Source: Croceimicrobium sp965279135 (GTDB lineage: Bacteria; Bacteroidota; Bacteroidia; Flavobacteriales; Schleiferiaceae). Taken from it: DNA of 64,000 nucleotides. The stretch lies in contig OZ257133.1 in assembly GCA_965279135.1 (NCBI GenBank), positions 1,674,001-1,738,000 on the forward strand, in the 5' to 3' direction. Positions 26,821 to 36,082 of the stretch are shown one piece after another (the first letter of the stretch is position 1; the number at the start of each line of letters is the position of its first letter). The notes under the pieces are model-generated. The model was not told the DNA's origin. It did no database searches and worked only from the letters and a program-made list of their open reading frames with translations. Both the position numbers and the translations under genes were made by a program.

Positions 26821-27747
26821 CTAGCGTTTTTGCCACTTCTGGGTGCTTAAAACTTCATTACCTCTGCTTATCCGTAAGAGGTACATTCCAGACTTCATAT
26901 CCGCAACATTAAACTCCAATTGACCCTGAGGTGCCTCTGCTCGAAGCGATTGAATGGTTCTACCCTGAAGGTCTAACAATGTAAATACTGTGTTATCATC
27001 TGCCTCAGAATATTCAATTTTCAAACTTGTTTGAGCAGGATTAGGGAAATAGCTAAAGTTAAATAGCGGTCCCTCTACCAGACTGAATTGTTGATCTACT
27101 TCAAAGGCATTCAAAGTAACATGCATTGCGCCACTGTTCTCGTATACATTAATGTCATAAAGACCTTCCGGTAAATTAGCAGGAATGCTCAAGTCGGTAG
27201 TGAAGGTGGTAGAATTCTGCACGTTAATATTGCTGAAGCTTTCCACTACGTTTATTCCTCTACTGAGCCAAACTTTGTTAATACCACTCACAGCGCTTTT
27301 AAAGGATCCTCCTGGAATAGTCATGGTAATTCCACTAACAGTTGTTCCTGGCTTACCACCAACTGGACTCATTTGAACGAGGTTACTGGTAGAAGGCTGC
27401 ACCGTAAAAGCAGATTGATCATAGGTGCTGCTGCCTGCAACGACGATCAAATCATAATTGCCATTTGGAGCTGAAGTAGGAATTACCAAGGTTCCGGAGA
27501 TTTGATTGGGATTGTTAACGCTCAGATTTACAAAGCCGCTAATTGTACCCTGGCTTATGCTCATGGTACCTTGGGTATACTGTAATCGCACCGTTGGAGA
27601 TCCTGCCTGGTAATTGGTATTTTGACCGGATATAATAATTGGTAATGTCTGACCCTTAGCACCGCGGTTGGGGCTAATGCTAGAGGACTGAGCCATAAGG
27701 CCAGCACTGATTAGACCAAAAATGAGGACGAATAGTTTTTTAGGCAT
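26821..27747 (-). CDS. T9SS type A sorting-domain protein with IPT/TIG-like repeats
   Basis: A secreted protein of 308 residues. It has a signal peptide (MPKKLFVLIFGLISAGLMAQ) and then two IPT/TIG-like immunoglobulin-fold repeats, each opening with 'SP.GG..G.T' (ISPNRGAKGQTLPIIISG at residue 25 and MSPVGGKPGTTVSGITMTI near 130). Each repeat ends with a 'GLYDI/NYDLIV' strand. The last 75 residues are a T9SS type A domain (FSYFPNPAQTSLKIEY ... GMYLLRISRGNEVLSTQKWQKR). It is likely a surface adhesin or binding protein; the target is unknown. Confidence 0.82.
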   Translation of the reverse strand: MPKKLFVLIFGLISAGLMAQSSSISPNRGAKGQTLPIIISGQNTNYQAGSPTVRLQYTQGTMSISQGTISGFVNLSVNNPNQISGTLVIPTSAPNGNYDLIVVAGSSTYDQSAFTVQPSTSNLVQMSPVGGKPGTTVSGITMTIPGGSFKSAVSGINKVWLSRGINVVESFSNINVQNSTTFTTDLSIPANLPEGLYDINVYENSGAMHVTLNAFEVDQQFSLVEGPLFNFSYFPNPAQTSLKIEYSEADDNTVFTLLDLQGRTIQSLRAEAPQGQLEFNVADMKSGMYLLRISRGNEVLSTQKWQKR

Positions 27748-27770
27748 AGGTATTTAGTTTTATTCTGGAA

Positions 27771-27799
27771 CGAAAGTAATGGCTTTCCAATAAAGACAA
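27771..27799 (-). promoter_or_regulatory. Candidate promoter for the TIG/T9SS gene
   Basis: Read leftward, a TTG (27799-27797) is followed after 18 bases by TACTTTCG (27778-27771), close to TAnnTTTG. This is the best -33/-7 spacing found in the window. The box is 23 bases before the ATG. Confidence 0.45.
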
Positions 27800-27841
27800 C
27801 GAGTAAAATGATCAAATGGCTGGGTTTTAACACCCTAATAT

Positions 27842-29803
27842 TCAATTTACTTTGAGTTTAGACTGAATATAGTTCAAAGCATCTTCCTCCGGAATATCGT
27901 AGGCCAGTATATAATGCCACTTCAGCAAGGTTTCATTAGGCACTTCATCGAGGTTTATCGAACGAGACAGAGCCCAATCCTTTAAGGTGATCAATACATA
28001 CTGTTCGTATAAATCTCGGTCGTCATCAAACTCCGCGGCTTTGGCCCTCAAGCCCTGATAAGCATCTTCGCTCCTTCCCGAATTAAAACAAATGGATGCA
28101 AGGTTCAGAATGCCCTCTTTGTAAAAAGGAGATACCTCCAAAGCACTCTGATAATAGACAATCGCACTATCTGCTTGACCCAAAAGATTGTAGGTATTTG
28201 CTAGGTTATTATTAACCTGAAGGTTGTTAGGATGGTACTTAAGCGCTTGGTGATATTCTCCCAAGGCCAAATCCAACTTAGATTGATTTAGGTAGGCCAA
28301 GCCACTATAAAACTCCATTGGCATACCTACCGGGCTTATTTCATAGAAGTTTAGGCGATCTGTTTCTGCCTTCAGCTTTAACAAAGCCTCCCAATTTCCA
28401 TTAGAATGAGCAACGATCATTTTTCGACTTATTCTTTCCCCTTGCCAGCGTTCATACGCCGCTCTGCCTAGCAATGGGAAAAACAGCACCGCAAGTATGC
28501 CAATACCAACTGATAAAACTTTGGGCAATGATCTGCTACTTTCTCGTAACCCCTTCGCATTGATAATCCCTGCCGAGGTGAAAAACAAGAGTTGATGGAA
28601 AATTCGTTCTCGCGGAAAACTAAAGAGCGCAATAATCAACAAACTGGTAAAAGCCATTAACACCCATCCCAGATGTTGCTTGCTTGCTTGGCGCAATAAA
28701 ACCAAGCCTTGTAGCAAAATGCTTGCAACAAAGCCCAGGTAAAAAATTAGAGCAAAAGGCCCGGCCTCAGCCCATATCCAGAGATAGTCATTATGGGGTC
28801 TTTGAAACTGAACGTTTCCCTGACGGGCCCGGTACACCTCTGAGCCATAGAGTGGGAACTCGATACTCCATTGCCCGGGTCCAACTCCCAGCGCGCCATT
28901 ATCCTGAATCATTGCGAGGGTATAATCCCATAATTGGAGGCGCTCTCCCGTCGTGAAGTTCTTATCCGTTCCGCTGAGTTTCATCCCTTCTAGCTGCAAA
29001 GCCTTACCCTCCCCGGTTTGTGCTAATAGAAATTTGAATTGTACCGCAAGGGCTAAAACCAAGACCAAAAGCAATACAGTGCCTAAAAAGACTGGCTTTC
29101 CTAAAAGCCGAGGAATCCATCTACGTAATAATAGTGCTAAGCCCACCATAGAACCTGCAGCGATTAAAGCGATCAATGCAGATCGGGACCGTGTTCCCAA
29201 GATCAATATCAGCGCAAATAGAACCACCCCAATAGCCACATACTTTTGGTGAGCACTATGGGATATTAGACTTAAAGGAATAAGCAATACTAAAGCTGAA
29301 GCAAGAAGATTGTGATGGGCCATTCTCCCCTTTAGGCTAGTAAATGGAATATCCGAAAATCCCCCATTCCAGTTTGGCAGTAAGTCAGTAACCAGGGCAA
29401 ATGCAACAAGTAAGAATAAACTTATCATCGCCGAACCTGCCAATTGATCGAGTTTAGGACGACTCCAGTCCATAGAAGAAACAGCTAGAAACAGAAAAGC
29501 AAAAGCTATATCACTAGACACTTGAATAAACCCTTCTATTCCTTTTCCTGCCCAAAGCCAGGCGAGAACCTCAATTATTAAAAACAGGGCAAGCAAGAGA
29601 AAGGACCTACTTCTTAAGGCCAAATAAAATTTTGAATTATTGATACTCAGGAGAACTATAGGAATGAGCGAAACTCCCAGGATCAAGGTTCTTAGATTCA
29701 AGGCGGGATCCAAAGAGGCTTCATCGTACATCAAGATCAGAATAGGCAGGAGTAGCAACAAGACTGATTGGGCTAAAGTCAGTTTAATCTTGGGCTTAGT
29801 CAT
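27842..29803 (-). CDS. O-antigen ligase/polymerase-like membrane protein with C-terminal TPR
   Basis: A protein of 653 residues. The first 450 residues contain 10-12 hydrophobic helices typical of the WaaL/Wzy family. The large periplasmic loop carries RPHNDYLWIWAEAG near residue 335, the HND...E.G motif of the ligase family. The C-terminal 180 residues are TPR repeats (AYLNQSKLDLALGEYHQALKYHPNN; NTYNLLGQADSAIVYYQSALEVSP). WaaL joins undecaprenyl-linked glycan to lipid A-core; related proteins polymerise or glycosylate proteins. The substrate cannot be decided. The gene stands alone. Confidence 0.82.
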   Translation of the reverse strand: MTKPKIKLTLAQSVLLLLLPILILMYDEASLDPALNLRTLILGVSLIPIVLLSINNSKFYLALRSRSFLLLALFLIIEVLAWLWAGKGIEGFIQVSSDIAFAFLFLAVSSMDWSRPKLDQLAGSAMISLFLLVAFALVTDLLPNWNGGFSDIPFTSLKGRMAHHNLLASALVLLIPLSLISHSAHQKYVAIGVVLFALILILGTRSRSALIALIAAGSMVGLALLLRRWIPRLLGKPVFLGTVLLLVLVLALAVQFKFLLAQTGEGKALQLEGMKLSGTDKNFTTGERLQLWDYTLAMIQDNGALGVGPGQWSIEFPLYGSEVYRARQGNVQFQRPHNDYLWIWAEAGPFALIFYLGFVASILLQGLVLLRQASKQHLGWVLMAFTSLLIIALFSFPRERIFHQLLFFTSAGIINAKGLRESSRSLPKVLSVGIGILAVLFFPLLGRAAYERWQGERISRKMIVAHSNGNWEALLKLKAETDRLNFYEISPVGMPMEFYSGLAYLNQSKLDLALGEYHQALKYHPNNLQVNNNLANTYNLLGQADSAIVYYQSALEVSPFYKEGILNLASICFNSGRSEDAYQGLRAKAAEFDDDRDLYEQYVLITLKDWALSRSINLDEVPNETLLKWHYILAYDIPEEDALNYIQSKLKVN

Positions 29804-29916
29804 AAATGATCTTAAAAAAACCAGAGTACAGGTGGCTAATATTGAATTCCTGGTTTAAACCTACTAAAGATTTAAGCCATTCATTATTCTCTGCCGGGAT
29901 TTTTCAAGATCAGCGT

Positions 29917-29944
29917 TTTGAAGCTTGTGGGATTAGTATCTTCG
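29917..29944 (+). promoter_or_regulatory. Candidate promoter for M1 peptidase gene
   Basis: TTTG at 29917 and TATCTTCG at 29937-29944 (one mismatch from TAnnTTTG) are 16 bases apart, a little short for Bacteroidota. The ATG is 17 bases further on. Confidence 0.38.
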
Positions 29945-29961
29945 AAAGCTAATACTTCCCT

Positions 29962-32331
29962 ATGCGAAAGACATTACTCCTTTCCTTTCTCGTATTAAGC
30001 TTTATCGCCCAGGCACAGTACAATTGTATGGATACGAAACACGCCTTACATAGTGCTGCGGTGCCGAATATCAATAACAATGCAAAGAGCGACACTTTCG
30101 ATATTCTCGATTATGATATTTTCCTTAACCTCTATCGCATTGCTCAACAGGACTTTAAGGCAGAAGCCCGTATAAAGGTTAAACCAAGGATAAATGGTGT
30201 AAATCGTTTAAATCTCGACTTGTGGAAGCTGCAAGTGGATTCTTTGATTTTCCCTGGAATTAGTGGAAGCTATAACCACATAAATGACTCCCTATTGCAA
30301 ATTGATTTTGCTCAAAATCTGAATACCAGCGATACTGTTTCCGTGTGGGTTTATTATAGTGGCTATCCTCAAGGTGATCCCCTAAACTGGGGAGGTTTCC
30401 ATGCCGGCCAAGGTTACTACTTCAATCTAGGTGTTGGTTTTGGTGCCAATCCCCACACTTATGGAAGGGCTTGGTTCCCTTGTTATGACAACTTTGTAGA
30501 AAAGTCCTCCTACCAATTAAGGGTTCTAAGCAAATCACCCATGCGCCCCTTAATTAGTGGAGATCAGATAAACCGGCAAACTCTGGGAGATAGCATAATG
30601 AGCACCTCCAGACTAAATGAACCGATACCCACATATCTAGTCAGCTTCGCCCTGGCAAATTATCAGTTTCTCTCTGACACTGTAATGGGACTTAATGGGC
30701 CGATTGACATCCTATTGGCTGCAAAAGCAGGAGATACCAACGATCTCAAAGGTTCATTTGTGAATCTAAAACCTACCCTGCATGCTTTTGAGCATTATTT
30801 CGGGCCCTATGAATGGCCCAGGATAGGTTATGCGGCCACTACCGTCGGAGCGATGGAACACGCCACCAGTATTAGCTATCCTACAAACTTGATTAACGGT
30901 AATCTATCAGGCGAGGACATCATGGCTCATGAACTGGCGCATCACTGGTTTGGAAATCTCATAACCTGTGAAACTGCCGAAGACATGTGGATCAATGAAG
31001 GAATGGCGGAATTTAGTTCGCACTTGTATGCAGAGCAAGTCTATGGTAAAGAACGGTACTTAGAAATTGTAAGAGACAATGCCTGGAATGTAGTGCGTTT
31101 AGCCGCTAGTCGCGATGGCAACGTGCATCGTCCGCTATATGGGATGCCTCATGAATATGTGTATGGCTACCACACCTATCAAAAAGGTGCCATGGTGGGA
31201 CATAATATGCGACACTATTTAGGGGACACCTTATTTTTCAATTCCTTAAAACAGCTTTTTCAGGACCATGCTTACGGCACCCTTTCCAGTACCAGTTTCA
31301 GGGATGAAATGATTCGACTAAGTGGCGACGCGAACCTTCATGATTTTTGGCAAGATTGGGTCTTTCAACCTGGCTACCCGCAGTTCGAAGTAATGGACTG
31401 GTCTTATGCTGATTTATTGCAACGAGTTAATGTCGAAATCAAACAAAGAACCTATGCTGCTCCTGACTTCTTTGAAAATGTACCGGTTGATGTCACATTC
31501 TTCAAGGATGATGGTAGCCATATCACACTAAAGCTGCGGCATTCGGGAGAAACAAGTCAGCATACCGGTATTTTAATGCCCTTTAAACCAGTGGCAGTTT
31601 TGGCTAGTTACAGCGGTTCCATGCTCAGTGCTACCGGAGTCGACCGCTTACATTTCGACCAAGCCGGAACACAAACTGCTCCTTACGGAGGGATGACCGT
31701 CAGCGTAAATAATTATGTGGATTCTGGTTCAGTAGTGGTCATGCAACATTTAGTTGACGCTCAAAAGGACTCTGCAAACCCTTTTGATTTTAGACTCGGT
31801 AAGAATCACTATTTCACAGTGCAAAATCTCTATTTCGATCAAAGTACAGTTAGTGGTGAATTGCCATTTAATGGCAGCAACCGGGGTATGGATCGCAACC
31901 TTTTACAAAACGGAAATGATAGTTTGGTCGTTTTATATCGCCCCAAAGGCGCTGTGCAATGGAACATTTATCCTCATCAACAAAAGCAAGCCAGCAGCCT
32001 AAATTCCCGTATCGGAAGCTTCGTACTCGACCCTCTTTTAAGTGGCGATTATGTACTGGCCAATACGGATGAAACACTGAGTCTGGTTGAAACGAACACA
32101 AAGGAAAGTGACATAAAGATTTATCCCAATCCGGTTCAAGACAGCCTGACCATTCGAAACACCGGAGGGGCCATTGATTGGAGAGTCGAAATCGTTACTC
32201 CAGCCGGGCGGACACGCTTTGATCAAAAATTTAAAGATCAGGAAGAATTGATAATCAGCATGGAACGTTTTCCCGCCGGAAATTACCTCTTAAGAATTAA
32301 TGGAAAGGAGTTTAAAGTGGTAAAAAAATAG
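29962..32331 (+). CDS. M1-family metallopeptidase with T9SS sorting domain
   Basis: A secreted aminopeptidase-type protein of 789 residues with a signal peptide (MRKTLLLSFLVLSFIAQAQ). The zinc site is HELAHHW (His 323, Glu 324, His 327) with the third ligand Glu 346 in NEGMAEF, the exact HExxH-x18-E arrangement of gluzincins. The exopeptidase GxMEN-type motif is replaced by VGAMEH (Gly-Ala-Met-Glu at about 293-296). The N-terminal 200 residues are the M1 beta-domain. The last 75 residues are a T9SS type A domain (IKIYPNPVQDSLTIRN ... GNYLLRINGKEFKVVKK). It is probably surface-attached or released and digests peptides outside the cell. Confidence 0.93.
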   Translation: MRKTLLLSFLVLSFIAQAQYNCMDTKHALHSAAVPNINNNAKSDTFDILDYDIFLNLYRIAQQDFKAEARIKVKPRINGVNRLNLDLWKLQVDSLIFPGISGSYNHINDSLLQIDFAQNLNTSDTVSVWVYYSGYPQGDPLNWGGFHAGQGYYFNLGVGFGANPHTYGRAWFPCYDNFVEKSSYQLRVLSKSPMRPLISGDQINRQTLGDSIMSTSRLNEPIPTYLVSFALANYQFLSDTVMGLNGPIDILLAAKAGDTNDLKGSFVNLKPTLHAFEHYFGPYEWPRIGYAATTVGAMEHATSISYPTNLINGNLSGEDIMAHELAHHWFGNLITCETAEDMWINEGMAEFSSHLYAEQVYGKERYLEIVRDNAWNVVRLAASRDGNVHRPLYGMPHEYVYGYHTYQKGAMVGHNMRHYLGDTLFFNSLKQLFQDHAYGTLSSTSFRDEMIRLSGDANLHDFWQDWVFQPGYPQFEVMDWSYADLLQRVNVEIKQRTYAAPDFFENVPVDVTFFKDDGSHITLKLRHSGETSQHTGILMPFKPVAVLASYSGSMLSATGVDRLHFDQAGTQTAPYGGMTVSVNNYVDSGSVVVMQHLVDAQKDSANPFDFRLGKNHYFTVQNLYFDQSTVSGELPFNGSNRGMDRNLLQNGNDSLVVLYRPKGAVQWNIYPHQQKQASSLNSRIGSFVLDPLLSGDYVLANTDETLSLVETNTKESDIKIYPNPVQDSLTIRNTGGAIDWRVEIVTPAGRTRFDQKFKDQEELIISMERFPAGNYLLRINGKEFKVVKK

Positions 32332-32377
32332 TCGGAATAGCTAACTTAGAACCCTCAAATCACTTATCCCATAAAGC

Positions 32378-32725
32378 ATGAAATGCCTTGAGCTAAATCC
32401 TAAACGCAGTATCATCCAAACCGATCATCAGTTTATTGCGAAAATCCCATTAATGCCAAACCGCTATTTGTGGGAAAAAGAAGGTGCCAATCTCGGATTA
32501 CTTGCGAGTGAAAAGCGCAGTACCTTACTGGTAATCAGTGATAATGATGATTTTTTAAAGCGCTATCGTGCTTATTATGATCAGCGATTTGAGGTAACCG
32601 AACATGGAGATGATCTGGCTGTAGACGCAGATTTTAAAGTAGTTTTTGGTGTAGTCCATTTTGATGGTGAAACGGAGGATACGGTTCTGGAAGAGGAAAC
32701 AGTGGATGAATTGGAAGAAGGCTAG
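32378..32725 (+). CDS. Hypothetical cytoplasmic protein, 115 aa
   Basis: A small protein I do not recognise. It has no signal peptide or membrane helix. A strand-rich N-terminal half (IIQTDHQFIAKIPLMPNRYLW, STLLVISDNDDFLKRY) resembles a small alpha/beta domain. The tail (ETEDTVLEEETVDELEEG) is very acidic and probably disordered. Its stop at 32725 lies 20 bases inside the GH53 gene, and an intrinsic terminator follows 18 bases after it. Confidence 0.6.
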   Translation: MKCLELNPKRSIIQTDHQFIAKIPLMPNRYLWEKEGANLGLLASEKRSTLLVISDNDDFLKRYRAYYDQRFEVTEHGDDLAVDADFKVVFGVVHFDGETEDTVLEEETVDELEEG

Positions 32726-33815
32726 AAATCAAAGTATAAAGCGAGCCTTCCATTGGGGAGGCTTTTTTTTGCTCCTACTAGTGTCGGCTTGTAAGGATGA
32801 GGAAACCTCTGCAAAGCCCCAAAACCCAGCAGAGCCATTCTTTTATCGTGCCGCAGATTTGTCATCACTACCTGAGGTGCAGGAAGCAGGTCTCATTTTT
32901 TTTAATCAGGATAGTATTGAAGGGGATTTTCTGGATATTCTTGAAAGCAAAGGTTTAAATACTGTACGCCTGCGCCTTTGGGTAAATCCCGAAAACCAAC
33001 ATTGCTCACTGGCGCAAGTAGACAGTTTTGCCAATGTCCTTAGAAATCGTGGTTTAAAGATTTGGCTGTGTTTGCATCTTTCAGATACCTGGGCCGATCC
33101 CGGACATCAAGAAATACCGGCTGCCTGGAATACTTTATCTCTAACTGAACTATCGGACACCCTCTACCAATATGTTTATCGGGTAAGCAAATTGATTAAA
33201 CCGGATATCATCCAAATCGGTAATGAGATTAATCCTGGATTTCTACTCCCTTTGGGTTCTCGAAACAATGCCTTTGAAGATTATAAAACGCTTTTAAAGC
33301 GAGGTGTTGAAGCAAGCCGAGCGGCTTACCCTTCGGCTCAAATCATGATTCACTATACTGGTATTGAAGAAGCACAGAGCTTTTACACAGAAATCGCAGA
33401 TTTAGATTTCGACCTTATTGGAGTCTCCTATTACCCACTTTGGCATGGCAAATCATTGCTTGCCCTACGAAACAGATTAAGTTCCTTAGCTATTCACTTC
33501 AATCAGGATATTATTGTCGCCGAAACTTCATATCCCTTTACTCTAGAATGGAATGATTGGACTCATAATACCGTGGGTCTGGAGGAACAATTAGTTCCAG
33601 GCTATTCAGCCAGTCCGGCAGGTCAGAAAGCATTTTTAATGGAAGTCCGAAGGATAGTGGAAGAAAATGAGAAAGGAGTAGGATTCGCCTACTGGGGAGG
33701 TGAAAGGGTAGCCTGGAAAGGTCCTCAGGGTGTTAATGCCTCTTCCTCGGAAAACCAGGCTCTGTTCAATTTCAATCTGGTGGGCTTACCGGTTCTGGAT
33801 GTATTCGAGCCTTAA
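32706..33815 (+). CDS. GH53 arabinogalactan endo-beta-1,4-galactanase, lipoprotein
   Basis: Surface or periplasmic enzyme cleaving beta-1,4-galactan of pectin side chains. The N-terminus is a lipoprotein signal ending LLVSAC (Cys 29). The GH53 barrel is clear: AADLSSLPEVQEAG, LNTVRLRLWVNPE, QIGNEINPGF with the acid/base Glu 174, and IVAETSYPFT with the nucleophile Glu 273. A C-terminal YWGGERVAWKG completes the family pattern; it has the usual length of about 370. I chose the ATG at 32706 because later in-frame starts would destroy the signal peptide. An intrinsic terminator sits within the signal-peptide codons (see findings). Confidence 0.9.
   Translation: MNWKKARNQSIKRAFHWGGFFLLLLVSACKDEETSAKPQNPAEPFFYRAADLSSLPEVQEAGLIFFNQDSIEGDFLDILESKGLNTVRLRLWVNPENQHCSLAQVDSFANVLRNRGLKIWLCLHLSDTWADPGHQEIPAAWNTLSLTELSDTLYQYVYRVSKLIKPDIIQIGNEINPGFLLPLGSRNNAFEDYKTLLKRGVEASRAAYPSAQIMIHYTGIEEAQSFYTEIADLDFDLIGVSYYPLWHGKSLLALRNRLSSLAIHFNQDIIVAETSYPFTLEWNDWTHNTVGLEEQLVPGYSASPAGQKAFLMEVRRIVEENEKGVGFAYWGGERVAWKGPQGVNASSSENQALFNFNLVGLPVLDVFEP
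32744..32770 (+). terminator. Intrinsic terminator inside the GH53 signal-peptide codons
   Basis: AGCCTTCC (32744-32751), loop ATTG, GGGAGGCT (32756-32763) make an 8-bp stem with one G-T pair. They run straight into eight T residues (32763-32770). The structure is a model rho-independent terminator after the stop at 32725, but the same bases encode residues about 13-22 of the GH53 lipoprotein signal. Confidence 0.75.
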
Positions 33816-35911
33816 TCGGGATACTTGATTCGTACGTGATAGATGTTCATTAACATCTTCTTGAAAATCTTCTTAACCGTCCTAATCTCTCGAAGAGTAA
33901 TTGGAGCATTCTCAAACTGGCCAGCGGCAATCTGAGCATCAATCAAGCGCTCCACCAAATCATCCAACTTATCATGATCCGGATTATCAATGCTGCGCGA
34001 AGCAGCCTCCACCGTGTCAGCCATCATTAGCACTGCCGTTTCCTTACTAAAAGGTTTGGGTCCCGGATAGGTGAACTTCTCCAAGGCCATTTCATCTTCC
34101 GGAAAGTCATTAATGTATTGACGATAGAAATACATCACTGTGGAGGTTCCGTGATGAGTTCGGATAAAATCAATAAGGATATCTGGCAGTTTATGCTTTT
34201 TAGCCATGCGTATTCCTGCACTTACATGACCGATAATTATCTCGGCACTTTCCTCAAAACTCAACTCATCATGAGGGTTTATACCGGTACTCTGATTCTC
34301 AATAAAATACATGGGACTCTGCATTTTACCAATATCATGATATAGGGCCCCGGTACGTGCTAGCAATGCATTACCGCCCACGGCCAATGTTGCATTCTCC
34401 GTAAGATTGGCAACCTGCAATACATGTTGAAAGGTCCCTGGAGCAGTTTCGGCTAACTGTCTCAATAGAGGATTGTTAGTGTCACTTAGTTCAAGTAAAG
34501 ATATTTCTGATACCAAACCAAAGAGCCTTTCCTGGAAATAGATCAAAGGGAAGGAAACTAAGGTGAGCAAACCATTAATGATGAAAAAGCTAAATACCAG
34601 GTAATTGATATCCTGCAGATTTCCTTCTTGTAAAATGGCCAAACTGAAGTATGAAATAGCATACACACCAGTAATCTTGGCCGCCGTTATGAAGAGATCG
34701 CGACGCTTGTATAGATTATTGACTAAAAGCACCGAGAACACGCCGGCAATAAACTGCAGGAAAGCAAATTGAAAGCTATTGGGAACCTGGAATCCAATAA
34801 TCAGAATAGTTACGGTATGCACAAAAAGAGCCAGGCGAATATCAAAGAAAGAGCGCATCACCATAGGTAGGATGGCAAAGGGCACCAAAAAGATATAGGC
34901 TTCTTCGAAACGACTTACAAAGAAGGCCGCCAACACCATAATGAGAATATTGAGCAGGATAAAGGTTAGTCTAGATATATCCTCTAATACCAAAGCTTCA
35001 AACTGCCTTAGATAAGCGAAAAGGGCAAAGAAGAGAATACCGGCCAGCAATATCTGTCCGAATAACAAGCCAAAATAAGACCGATCACCACTCAGGCTAC
35101 CCTCATAAACCTCTTGCAAGGAACGGAGCTTCTCATAGCGTATTTGATCTACCAAATTTCCTTTGGCAATAATCAACTCTCCTTCCCCAACCATTCCTCG
35201 GGTGGGTAGAATATCATTGAGCTTATTATCTAAGTACTTCTGAGTGGTTTCCCGATCAAAAAACACATTGTGGCGTAAACCGGATGTTACCCTCGTAACC
35301 AGAAAACTACTCACCGTGGCAGGATAGCGGTCCTTAAGGCCATCCCTAACCGCTTTATCTGCGTCGTTGATTGAATAAAACTGATCCCATTCCGCATGTT
35401 CGCTGATTTGATCCCTCAGTATCTGAATATCCCCATATTCATCTAAAAGCGGATCCTCAGGAGGGGTTTGCAATATCCCTCGTTTAAAGATCCCTCTTAA
35501 GGTACTCAGACCGGCATCTTTTAGATTGTTTTCCCAAAAGAGGGTATCTCCTTCCACTAGAATGAAATCAAAGCGATTGTTTCGCAAAGCTGTTTCCCAG
35601 GCCTTGGTAAATTCCTCCTCATATTTTAGATAAGCTTCCTCTTCTGCAGCTTCATTAAATTTTAGGAAAATGGTTTTCTGGGCGTTTAATGCGCTCCTCT
35701 CGGAGGTCATATCTGCTTCTGTCTTCTGAATTGCAAAATCGAATGGCGCTAACAAATCCTCGTGTTGCCAGGGTTTAGAACGCTGAAATTCATATTTAAA
35801 CTTTGCTTCCCTTGGACTGAGATAAACCACAATTACCAGAGCACCTAAAAAGAGTAATGCCGTAGAAATCTGGGTCTGATAGTTTTGAATGAAGAGCAAT
35901 AGCTTTCGCAT
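33812..35911 (-). CDS. 7TM-HD (PgpH-type) phosphodiesterase
   Basis: A membrane-bound HD-domain phosphodiesterase of 699 residues. It has one N-terminal helix (about 8-30), an extracytoplasmic 7TMR-HDED domain of about 230 residues (SPREAKFKYEFQRSKPWQHEDLLAPFDF; RGMVGEGELIIAKG), then seven membrane helices (about 280-470) and a C-terminal HD domain with ALYHDIGKMQSP (HD near residue 525). The PgpH family hydrolyses cyclic di-AMP. The ATG at 35911 is preferred over the longer frame from 35992. Its stop overlaps the end of GH53 by 4 bases on the other strand. Confidence 0.9.
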   Translation of the reverse strand: MRKLLLFIQNYQTQISTALLFLGALVIVVYLSPREAKFKYEFQRSKPWQHEDLLAPFDFAIQKTEADMTSERSALNAQKTIFLKFNEAAEEEAYLKYEEEFTKAWETALRNNRFDFILVEGDTLFWENNLKDAGLSTLRGIFKRGILQTPPEDPLLDEYGDIQILRDQISEHAEWDQFYSINDADKAVRDGLKDRYPATVSSFLVTRVTSGLRHNVFFDRETTQKYLDNKLNDILPTRGMVGEGELIIAKGNLVDQIRYEKLRSLQEVYEGSLSGDRSYFGLLFGQILLAGILFFALFAYLRQFEALVLEDISRLTFILLNILIMVLAAFFVSRFEEAYIFLVPFAILPMVMRSFFDIRLALFVHTVTILIIGFQVPNSFQFAFLQFIAGVFSVLLVNNLYKRRDLFITAAKITGVYAISYFSLAILQEGNLQDINYLVFSFFIINGLLTLVSFPLIYFQERLFGLVSEISLLELSDTNNPLLRQLAETAPGTFQHVLQVANLTENATLAVGGNALLARTGALYHDIGKMQSPMYFIENQSTGINPHDELSFEESAEIIIGHVSAGIRMAKKHKLPDILIDFIRTHHGTSTVMYFYRQYINDFPEDEMALEKFTYPGPKPFSKETAVLMMADTVEAASRSIDNPDHDKLDDLVERLIDAQIAAGQFENAPITLREIRTVKKIFKKMLMNIYHVRIKYPD

Positions 35912-36082
35912 GAACCGGGGTCTAATTGAACGGCTTATTTTGTGTAATTTCGCCGACGTTGCTAAGTAAAGATAAATCTTAGAATACCGCATGTTCTCGA
36001 AGCTCGTGTCGATTTGTTCACATCAGCCTGATTTCTTAGAAAACGGCGGTGTTTCACTACAATTTTTAAAATCTCACCTCAA

